From: CAYTOJ01 sp964439415
Lineage (GTDB): Bacteria; Pseudomonadota; Alphaproteobacteria; Rickettsiales; CAZAGG01
Assembly (NCBI GenBank): GCA_964439415.1
Contig: CAYTOJ010000109.1
Location: forward strand, 1 to 6,242
DNA length: 6,242 nucleotides
Direction of reading: 5' to 3'
Shown: positions 1 to 5,132 of the stretch, piece after piece
How positions within the stretch are numbered: position 1 is the stretch's first letter
Layout: every line of letters begins with the position of its first letter
Translations under genes and position numbers: made by a program
Notes under the pieces: generated by a model
What the model saw: the letters and a program-made list of their open reading frames with translations, nothing else
The model's database searches: none
What the model was told of the DNA's origin: nothing

Positions 1-17
1 AGGTCAAGAGTCGACAT

Positions 18-41
18 CTGGCGTGGAGCCACCTGCGCCAG
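18..41. repeat. GC-rich inverted repeat (potential hairpin)
   Basis: CTGGCG at 18-23 is the exact reverse complement of CGCCAG at 36-41. The interior adds GTGG (23-26) against CCAC (29-32), so the segment is self-complementary in two overlapping ways. It may be part of a structured RNA 3' end, a repeat element or coding sequence of an upstream gene; the sequence does not decide. Confidence 0.4.
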
Positions 42-66
42 CGAGCTAGGGCGGGGGTATTAGCCA

Positions 67-80
67 GGGGGTGCGCCCCC
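67..80. repeat. Perfect 5-bp G/C stem with TGCG tetraloop
   Basis: GGGGG (67-71) and CCCCC (76-80) flank the loop TGCG (72-75), and the C run continues to 82. It could act as a transcription barrier for a gene entering from the left. It lacks the T-tract expected of a canonical intrinsic terminator: an A-rich sequence follows. I therefore call it a hairpin and not a terminator. Confidence 0.45.
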
Positions 81-146
81 CCTCAACAAATAAAAGATAT
101 ACCGCCGGATTGACATAAATAATTTCAACTCTTCAAACGATAGCGG

Positions 147-154
147 TATATAAT
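147..154 (+). promoter_or_regulatory. Candidate -10 box for the hydrolase gene
   Basis: TATATAAT contains a perfect TATAAT at 149-154, about 100 nt before the hydrolase start. No good -35 stands at 16-18 bp; the perfect TTGACA at 110-115 is 33 bp upstream, too far to pair with it. A second TATAAT at 239-244 lies only 11 bp before the ATG. In such AT-rich DNA, chance matches are common. Confidence 0.3.
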
Positions 155-213
155 CAAAACTCATGTAACAAAAAGTTTATATTACAAAACCACTTGGCAC
201 TTTAAAATATAAA

Positions 214-235
214 TAGAGATTAATATAAATCTCTA
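214..235. repeat. 8-bp perfect inverted repeat upstream of the hydrolase start
   Basis: TAGAGATT (214-221) and AATCTCTA (228-235) are perfect reverse complements separated by the 6-nt AATATA. The repeat ends 20 nt before the ATG at 256. If upstream of the transcript start it could be an operator; if transcribed it could form a small hairpin near the ribosome-binding region. Symmetry is seen directly; the regulatory role is inference. Confidence 0.45.
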
Positions 236-255
236 ACATATAATAACTGGCCACC

Positions 256-1506
256 ATGAGTTTTGTTAATAAGCTTGAGACAGAACCAGAAGTTATCCAT
301 TTGACCGGGAGGTGGACAGTACCGCAACTCAACAGGCTGGTGGTTGAAAGGCTAGATGTTATCAAGGATCTTTATTACTCTTTGAATCCTATCCTGGATA
401 AGGGGAAAAAGCCATTAAGGCATCTTGCATCTGAAACTCTGGGTTATTATCACTGCGAAACGTTGGATCTTGGTTACGGCGACCAGAATGTATTTCTGCC
501 TAAAGGGGAAACTGCCATTCATAACACCAGGCATGGCAGGGTATGCACCGTTAAAGATATAGAATGTTACGATGACAAAACAACACTTGATGCAGTCACC
601 ACGGTAAAACTTGACCTGTCAGATAAATCCAAACCGAATCTTACAGTTTTTTATAACTTTCTTGGAACTCAAGTAGGCAACCCTGCTTATAACGTACATG
701 GCAATGTTGTTCGCAATGTGGTACGGAATGCAGCGGATGAGCTGCGTAATTGGCTTCAGCGGCAGGAATCCACCCACAATGGCAACATAAACCATGCAAT
801 GAAACACGGCTTCACTGTTGGGGCAATGGGTGCGGATGGATTGTCTGATTTTATTACAGGCCTCCGGCACGCACGCAGTGGCATGAACGCTGATGAAATC
901 ACTGTTTTAGCTGATTACCTGACCAAAAGTGAGGAGGAAATAGAAGCATACATCAGCAGTAAACTAACGGCGCATGGTTACCCCAGACCGGAAATCACCA
1001 GAATAGTCTCAGGCCATTCAAAATCCGGGCTGGAGGCCAAAGCCGCAACGGCAATGCTAGAAGCGGCTGGAAAGCCAGCGGATTTTTGTTTGTGTTTTGA
1101 CCCTATCTGCGATCGGGCATTGGCAAGCCATCAAACAGGTTTTGCAGGCAGCGGCCTGGATGCGCTTACCATATGTGGTAGAGCGGTTGATTCCACACAG
1201 TTGCTCCCGTCAATATCAGCTATACACGATAAAACTTATAATCACAGGCAGCCTGACAATAAACACTCACTACCAGGCAATATTCACCCACCAACCCTGG
1301 TCAAGCTTATAGCCGCATTTGCTAATCGCCATAGCAATATTAAGCAAACACCATGGTGGAAAGCGGTTGAAAGTGAAGAGCACGCCATTTTAAATGACCC
1401 CGGTCAATGGATACAGGATAATGCCTTCGGTGAACCCCTCATAGGCAAAAAACTTATTTCAATGAACGGCCATAGTCATACTTCCAGCAATGCATTCGGA
1501 AGGTAG
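256..1506 (+). CDS. Predicted alpha/beta-hydrolase (lipase class 3 / DUF2974-like), substrate unknown
   Basis: This 416-residue protein has one recognisable signature, a nucleophile-elbow-like motif GHSKSG at residues 253-258 after the hydrophobic lead-in ITRIVS. It resembles the GHSxGG/GHSKGG elbows of class 3 lipases and DUF2974 (Mbeg1-like) hydrolases, with S255 as likely nucleophile and Ser in place of the usual first Gly (GxSxS). An alanine-rich helix follows (AKAATAMLEAA, 261-271), then strand-like FCLCFDP (277-283), where D282 could be the catalytic acid. Histidines at 337 or 344 are candidates for the triad base. The first 130 residues match nothing I know. There is no clear signal peptide or membrane segment, so the protein is probably cytoplasmic or exported by a signal-less route. 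The ATG lies in ggccaccATGag without a Shine-Dalgarno. The gene is monocistronic and convergent with ligA. The fold assignment rests mainly on one motif and could be wrong; the coding call is firm, from length alone. Confidence 0.75.
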   Translation: MSFVNKLETEPEVIHLTGRWTVPQLNRLVVERLDVIKDLYYSLNPILDKGKKPLRHLASETLGYYHCETLDLGYGDQNVFLPKGETAIHNTRHGRVCTVKDIECYDDKTTLDAVTTVKLDLSDKSKPNLTVFYNFLGTQVGNPAYNVHGNVVRNVVRNAADELRNWLQRQESTHNGNINHAMKHGFTVGAMGADGLSDFITGLRHARSGMNADEITVLADYLTKSEEEIEAYISSKLTAHGYPRPEITRIVSGHSKSGLEAKAATAMLEAAGKPADFCLCFDPICDRALASHQTGFAGSGLDALTICGRAVDSTQLLPSISAIHDKTYNHRQPDNKHSLPGNIHPPTLVKLIAAFANRHSNIKQTPWWKAVESEEHAILNDPGQWIQDNAFGEPLIGKKLISMNGHSHTSSNAFGR

Positions 1507-1519
1507 ATCCCCTCCAACC

Positions 1520-3604
1520 CTATACCGCCAGCATTCCCAGCCATTCTTCTTCGGATAATATTTTTACACCCAGTTCTTTTGCTTTCGCAGCTTTAGAGCC
1601 AGCATCCTCACCGATTACTATATAATCAGTTTTGCTGGAAATACTTGATACAACCTTCATGCCGATAGCTTCAGCTTTTGCCTTGGCCTCCGCCCGGGAC
1701 ATGGCAGATAAACTCCCGGTGAATATAATGCTTTTTCCCATATGGGTGGATGTACTGATATTTGCCACGAATGGCTGAACATTAATATATACTAGCAAAT
1801 CTTTTATTATTTCTACATTATGCGGCTCGGCGAAGAATGCTGCAATGGAATTTGCCACTTTGCTGCCGATGCCGTCAATATCGCATAGAATTTGCGTGAA
1901 ATCCAGCATCACTGCCGCCTGTAGCAGGGCATCAATATTCATAAAAGTGCTGGCAAGCAGGCGAGCGGTAACAGCGCCAACATGCCTTATGCCAAAAGCG
2001 TAGAGGAACCTTTCCAGCGATATGCTTCGCCGTTTATTTATGGCTGCAAATAAATTAGTCGCTGATTTCTCCCCCCAGCCCTCAAACGTGGCGAGCTTTT
2101 TTTCCTGCACTGCATCGCGTTCTTCTAATTTAAAAATATCCACTGGGGTGCGGATAAGATTCAACTGATAAAAAAACTCCGTCTGTTTATCTCCCAGCCC
2201 TTCAATATCAAATGCCTCGCGGGATACAAAATGCCGGAGCCGCTCCAGCGCCTGCGCCTGGCACACCAGGCCGCCAGTGCAGCGGGTGACTGCCTCTCCT
2301 TCCTCCCTCACCGCATTACTGCCGCATACCGGGCAAACATTCGGGTATACAAATTCATGTGTATTATCAGGCCGCAGTTTTAAATTCACCCCGGTAATCT
2401 GGGGTATTACATCCCCAGCCCTTTGCAACATTACTGTATCGCCTATGCGTATATCTTTGCGCCTGATTTCATCCTCATTATGCAGTGAAGCGCGGGAGAC
2501 CGTAACACCGGCCAGGTTCACCGGCTCCAGCACCGCAACGGGAGTTAGCGCCCCTGTGCGCCCTACCTGTATGATAATATCCTGAAGTAAAGTCTCCGCC
2601 TGCTCAGCCGCGAACTTATGTGCTATTGCCCAGCGCGGGCTGCGGCTAACGTACCCTAACCGCTCCTGCATTTTTATGTCGTTCACCTTATAAACCAGGC
2701 CGTCTATCTCGTAATCTAGCTTTTCACGCATGGCCTGCATTTCCTTATAGAAAGCCATTACCTCATCCACATTTTCAAGCAGCCGTGATAGTGTATTCAC
2801 CATAAATCCCGCTTGATGCAGGAAATTTAATAATTCCCGCTGAGAATCGGGCATCGGCTGGCTCACCTCGCCAACTCCATAAACAAAATATTTCAGGTTA
2901 CGACTGGCAGTGATTCTACTATCCAGTTGCCGGAGCGACCCCGCCGCCGCATTGCGTGGGTTGGCGAACAGTGCTTCGCCAGCTTCCTCCCGCATTTTAT
3001 TCAAAGCAGTAAAATCAGAGCGGGACATATAAATCTCCCCCCGCACTTCCATAATACCAGCACTGATTCCGGAATCTATTTTCGCGGGAAAGTCCTTTAT
3101 GGTGCGCACGTTTCCGGTTACATCCTCCCCCGTGTAGCCGTCCCCCCTGGTTGCGGCATGAACCAGCATGTTATTCTCATAACGGGCTGAAAAGGAGAGG
3201 CCATCAATCTTTGGCTCGCCAAATAGAGTTATCGGCGTGTCCGTAACGCGATCCAAAAAGCGGTTAATTTTTGCCAGAAATCCGGTTACGTCCTCGTAAT
3301 CAAAAGCATTTGCCAGTGATAACATCGGGCGGGAGTGCTGTATCTGGCCGAACCCTTCCAATGGCCGCGCCCCGATTCTGCGGGATGGACTGTCCGCCAG
3401 AACTAAGTCAGGATACAGCTTCTCTATTTCCTCATTCCGCCTGCGCAAGGCATCATATTCAGCATCACTGATTTCCGGCGCGTCATGGCGGTAATACAGC
3501 GCATCATGCCGCGCTATCTCTGCCGCCAGGCGGGTCAGTTCCTGCGCGGCTTCCTCCCTGCTTAAATCAACTGGTATTTTAATAATACTTTCCAACACAA
3601 CCAA
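1520..3604 (-). CDS. ligA: NAD+-dependent DNA ligase LigA
   Basis: LigA seals 3'-OH/5'-phosphate nicks in duplex DNA during replication and repair, using NAD+ as adenylate donor. The 694-residue length is normal. Domain Ia, which binds NMN, shows YY at 37-38 and DAEYD at 47-51. The adenylation domain carries KIDG with catalytic K132, RGE at 188-190, EIDGLVYK at 299-306 and K330. The OB fold spans roughly 335-415. The zinc finger has C424, C427, C442 and C448. Helix-hairpin-helix repeats follow (about 465-600), then a C-terminal BRCT domain (about 621-694). Nothing essential is missing. The listed start is TTG; GTG or TTG at codons 3 and 4 are equally possible and none has a clear Shine-Dalgarno. 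This changes only the extreme N-terminus. The gene is divergent from the 3724 gene and ends 13 bp from the hydrolase stop. The wording around the motifs resembles rickettsial and other alphaproteobacterial LigA. Confidence 0.97.
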   Translation of the reverse strand: MVVLESIIKIPVDLSREEAAQELTRLAAEIARHDALYYRHDAPEISDAEYDALRRRNEEIEKLYPDLVLADSPSRRIGARPLEGFGQIQHSRPMLSLANAFDYEDVTGFLAKINRFLDRVTDTPITLFGEPKIDGLSFSARYENNMLVHAATRGDGYTGEDVTGNVRTIKDFPAKIDSGISAGIMEVRGEIYMSRSDFTALNKMREEAGEALFANPRNAAAGSLRQLDSRITASRNLKYFVYGVGEVSQPMPDSQRELLNFLHQAGFMVNTLSRLLENVDEVMAFYKEMQAMREKLDYEIDGLVYKVNDIKMQERLGYVSRSPRWAIAHKFAAEQAETLLQDIIIQVGRTGALTPVAVLEPVNLAGVTVSRASLHNEDEIRRKDIRIGDTVMLQRAGDVIPQITGVNLKLRPDNTHEFVYPNVCPVCGSNAVREEGEAVTRCTGGLVCQAQALERLRHFVSREAFDIEGLGDKQTEFFYQLNLIRTPVDIFKLEERDAVQEKKLATFEGWGEKSATNLFAAINKRRSISLERFLYAFGIRHVGAVTARLLASTFMNIDALLQAAVMLDFTQILCDIDGIGSKVANSIAAFFAEPHNVEIIKDLLVYINVQPFVANISTSTHMGKSIIFTGSLSAMSRAEAKAKAEAIGMKVVSSISSKTDYIVIGEDAGSKAAKAKELGVKILSEEEWLGMLAV

Positions 3605-3723
3605 AGGTTAATACTTTACTAGTCTAACTTAATGATTACTTTAAATTTTACTGATAATTTTATACAGTTAAAGCGATTTAGCTAGCAGAGACTATTTCTT
3701 ACGCAACGGAAAGCAGAATAAAA
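3605..3723. promoter_or_regulatory. Divergent intergenic region between ligA and the small-protein/PAP2 operon
   Basis: This 119-bp AT-rich stretch must hold promoters for both directions unless ligA or the operon is read from elsewhere. On the minus strand a TATAAA box (3664 to 3659) would start a ligA transcript with a leader of about 50 nt. On the plus strand GATAAT (3653-3658) is a possible -10 box. Neither has a convincing -35, and the two candidates nearly abut, so simultaneous use could interfere. No strong operator-like repeat is seen, only the 6-bp palindrome GCTAGC at 3681-3686. Confidence 0.35.
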
Positions 3724-4017
3724 ATGCCAGGTAACTGGACAACTCAGACACTCGGCCAGATAGGCGCAGATGATCCGGACGGCGAACTCCTGTTGCTGCT
3801 GCACGGAAAAAACGTGTATAATGACAGAATATACTGTTATATACGAATAGCGCGGGAAATCTACAATGAATTCAATGATAAAATCAACGCGGGTGAAAGT
3901 ATAGACCTGCGGCAATTTGGTACTGTGCTGGCGGCAGGTCGCGGCGCACCGGCGGCGGATGCACAGCGCGATTTAATCCGCGAGCTGTCAGTCACTCCTG
4001 TTAAAAAAGAACCATGA
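3724..4017 (+). CDS. Small hypothetical protein, first gene of a two-gene operon
   Basis: This 97-residue protein is not assigned to a family I can name. It has a short hydrophobic run (ELLLLLHG, 21-28) too brief for a membrane span, and a tyrosine-rich central helix-like part (VYNDRIYCYIRIAREIYNEFND, 31-52). Then comes DLRQFGTVLAAGRGAPAADAQRDLIRE (61-87), which recalls the FGTVLAxGxGxP tails of conserved small alphaproteobacterial proteins; that resemblance is from memory. It lacks a signal peptide and is probably soluble. The stop overlaps the next ATG (ATGA, 4014-4017), so the two are probably translationally coupled, and a role linked to the membrane phosphatase is possible. The only Met is the start codon; the nearest GGA (3708-3710) is too distant for a normal Shine-Dalgarno. 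Coding is supported by the coupling and the GC-richer codon pattern against AT-rich flanks. Confidence 0.75.
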   Translation: MPGNWTTQTLGQIGADDPDGELLLLLHGKNVYNDRIYCYIRIAREIYNEFNDKINAGESIDLRQFGTVLAAGRGAPAADAQRDLIRELSVTPVKKEP

Positions 4018-4709
4018 AAATTATTATAATGGCTTTTCTGTGCTTGGCGGCGTTCTTTATATTATACCCTGAGGCCGACATAATAACATCCAATATGCTC
4101 TACGATGCGGAGCGTGGCGGATTCTGGCTTAAAAACAATGTGGTTATCAGCTTTATACACAATGCAGTGCCATGGATTGTGTACATAGTTATCACCTGTT
4201 TACTAACAGTGTTGTTATACTGTCTTTACCATCGCTTTAAAAACTCAAAGTTTGAAAAAGCACCGCTGAGAGTGCTTTTATTCCTGATGGTTAGCCTGGT
4301 GCTTGGGCCTGGGCTTACAGTTAACACTGTTTTTAAGGATAACTGGGGGCGCGCAAGGCCGTCACAAGTCATGGAGTTTGGAGGCTTGAAGCAGTTTACC
4401 CCGGCTTTTATTAAAACAGACCAATGCGAACGCAATTGCTCATTTGTTTCCGGCCATGCCTCTGTTGGATTCTATTTCTTAAGCTTTGCAATGCTGTTTA
4501 AAGGAAAAACAAGGATGTCATTAAGCCTGTCTTCAATCCTGCTTGGCTCAGTGATTGGATTTGGCCGGATCGCCGAAGGCGGGCATTTTTTGAGTGATGT
4601 GATATTTTCCGGCTTCTTTGTGTACTTCGTTGCCAGAATCGCTCATACGGTTATATACCGCAAGTCATTTGTGAAATTAAAGTCAGTTATTTTTCAAAAA
4701 CAGATATAA
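4014..4709 (+). CDS. PAP2-superfamily integral membrane phosphatase (lipid phosphatase, LpxE/LpxF-like)
   Basis: All three motifs of the PAP2 (type 2 phosphatidic acid phosphatase) family are present. C1 is KDNWGRARP, with K108, R115 and P116 (K-x6-RP). C2 is VSGH, with S146, G147 and catalytic base H148. C3 is R185-x5-H191-x3-D195, with nucleophile H191; Gly stands where C3 usually has Ser before the Arg. Hydrophobic segments lie at about 3-19, 53-72, 86-105, 151-162, 169-184 and 193-213, giving the usual six-helix topology in the inner membrane. Such enzymes hydrolyse phosphomonoester or pyrophosphate groups on lipids on the periplasmic side. The phrase GPGLTVNTVFKDNWGRARP is typical of the subgroup containing lipid A 1- and 4'-phosphatases, but undecaprenyl diphosphate, phosphatidylglycerol phosphate or phosphatidate could also be the substrate. 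Translation is probably coupled to the preceding small gene through ATGA. Family call firm; substrate open. Confidence 0.92.
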   Translation: MKIIIMAFLCLAAFFILYPEADIITSNMLYDAERGGFWLKNNVVISFIHNAVPWIVYIVITCLLTVLLYCLYHRFKNSKFEKAPLRVLLFLMVSLVLGPGLTVNTVFKDNWGRARPSQVMEFGGLKQFTPAFIKTDQCERNCSFVSGHASVGFYFLSFAMLFKGKTRMSLSLSSILLGSVIGFGRIAEGGHFLSDVIFSGFFVYFVARIAHTVIYRKSFVKLKSVIFQKQI

Positions 4710-4729
4710 TTCAATAAATCAATGCATTA

Positions 4730-4755
4730 ACCAAAATATGTATAGATATTTTGGT
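4730..4755 (+). terminator. Possible terminator hairpin downstream of the PAP2 gene
   Basis: ACCAAAATAT (4730-4739) pairs perfectly with ATATTTTGGT (4746-4755) around a 6-nt loop GTATAG, starting 20 nt after the stop codon. The position suits transcript termination or mRNA 3'-end protection for the two-gene operon. The stem is AU-rich and is followed by GCGAAATC, not a U-tract, so it is not a canonical intrinsic terminator. It could equally be an operator. Confidence 0.4.
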
Positions 4756-4787
4756 GCGAAATCTCCCTGTGGAAATTAATCTTATAG

Positions 4788-4813
4788 AAAATTTATGTGT
4801 AATAAAATTTATG
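4788..4813. repeat. 10-bp direct repeat, 16-bp period
   Basis: AAAATTTATG occurs at 4788-4797 and again at 4804-4813. It may be a tandem recognition site, but the DNA is AT-rich, and two copies of a low-complexity 10-mer are weak evidence. The nearest gene start downstream is over 300 bp away, beyond the palindromic element. Confidence 0.3.
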
Positions 4814-4882
4814 CTTTGAATTAATTCTCATTCATAGTATTTACCCGACCTTAAGCAAGAGGATGCATAATGGGTCTTTATT

Positions 4883-5052
4883 GCTAACCGTATTTAATAG
4901 ACTTCTTTATAAACTCTACTGCGCAGGCAAACTTGCTTGTCGCTACGCTTCTCAAATCCGCATGTACCCAAAAGTACACTTGCGTTTTTGCGATGCTCGC
5001 TTCGCGCATTTTGCTCACCGCAGCGAGTTTAGAAAGAAGTCTAATGGTTTGC
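4883..5052. repeat. Long palindromic element, Rickettsia-palindromic-element-like in character
   Basis: The core outer arms 4898-4916 and 5025-5043 are reverse complements at 18 of 19 positions; the only mismatch is A4909 opposite G5032. The symmetry continues imperfectly inward through GC-rich arms. It ends in a tip where CGCA/TGCG (4959-4962, 4981-4984) and TGTAC/GTACA (4963-4967, 4974-4978) enclose the 6-nt loop 4968-4973. Both arms from TAGACT to the loop are 70 nt long. Outside the core, GCTAACC (4883-4889) matches GGTTTGC (5046-5052) at 6 of 7 positions after an 8-nt bulge on the left, so the element may be 146 or about 170 bp. The inner arms are GC-richer than the surrounding intergenic DNA. 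Length, single-hairpin form and dual-strand openness resemble the Rickettsia palindromic elements, which spread as small non-autonomous units, but I cannot assign it to a named family. No flanking target duplication is evident. Confidence 0.8.
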
Positions 5053-5086
5053 GGGTTCCGGGCAAGTGATAGCCTTATTTTGGGGC

Positions 5087-5116
5087 TTCAAATGGGGATA
5101 AAATAAAAACTATAAA
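5087..5116 (+). promoter_or_regulatory. Candidate promoter for the guanylyltransferase gene
   Basis: TTCAAA (5087-5092) and TATAAA (5111-5116) stand 18 bp apart, matching four and five of six consensus positions. A start near 5123 would leave a leader of only about 10 nt, consistent with the lack of a Shine-Dalgarno before the ATG. TAAAAT at 5099-5104 is an alternative -10 box. The composition makes chance matches likely. Confidence 0.3.
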
Positions 5117-5132
5117 TTTAGACGTTACAGAT

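Larger units (their letters stand above)
1..255. other. Upstream non-coding region with a GC-rich hairpin block followed by an AT-rich leader
   Basis: No gene can be identified here. The first 83 or so bases are strongly GC-rich and the rest is strongly AT-rich, an abrupt change. Short open stretches enter from the left edge in all three forward frames and end at TAG 47-49, TAG 61-63 and TGA 109-111. The tail of an upstream gene is possible, but nothing tells which frame, if any, is used. The AT-rich half contains a -10-like box and an inverted repeat, listed separately, and probably serves as the promoter and leader of the hydrolase gene that follows. Confidence 0.5.
4710..5132. other. 423-bp non-coding region carrying an inverted repeat, direct repeats and a long palindromic element
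   Basis: No convincing gene lies between the PAP2 phosphatase and the guanylyltransferase. From left to right it holds a 10-bp inverted repeat (4730-4755), two copies of a 10-bp AT-rich direct repeat (4788-4813), a 10-bp palindrome GAATTAATTC (4818-4827), a large palindromic element (4883-5052) and an AT-rich stretch with -10-like boxes before the ATG at 5133. A 68-codon open frame at 4863-5069 lies mostly inside the palindrome and is interpreted as a property of that repeat, not a gene. Confidence 0.7.

Noticed and set aside
67..90. Intrinsic terminator at the G/C hairpin
   Set aside because: No T-tract follows on the plus strand and none precedes on the other strand.
110..154. TTGACA (110-115) plus TATAAT (149-154) as one sigma-70 promoter
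   Set aside because: The spacing is 33 bp, far outside the usual 15-19 bp.
247..260. Kozak-like GCCACCATG around the hydrolase start, suggesting eukaryotic or engineered origin
   Set aside because: The surrounding genes are clearly bacterial, with a coupled ATGA overlap and LigA; a short match like this can occur by chance.
619..870. Antisense open frame within the hydrolase gene
   Set aside because: It is fully contained in a longer, better supported gene and its translation shows no family motif. The same holds for the plus-strand frames inside ligA and the minus-strand frames at 3682-3915, 4226-4435 and 5988-6170.
4883..5052. CRISPR array or insertion sequence
   Set aside because: There is no regular repeat-spacer pattern and no transposase; the only repeat is a single palindrome.
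4863..5069. 68-codon open frame as a protein-coding gene
   Set aside because: Most of it lies within the palindromic element, the purine-rich AAGAGG directly abuts the ATG with no spacer, and the phase-matched minus frame is equally open. It is better explained as a property of the repeat.
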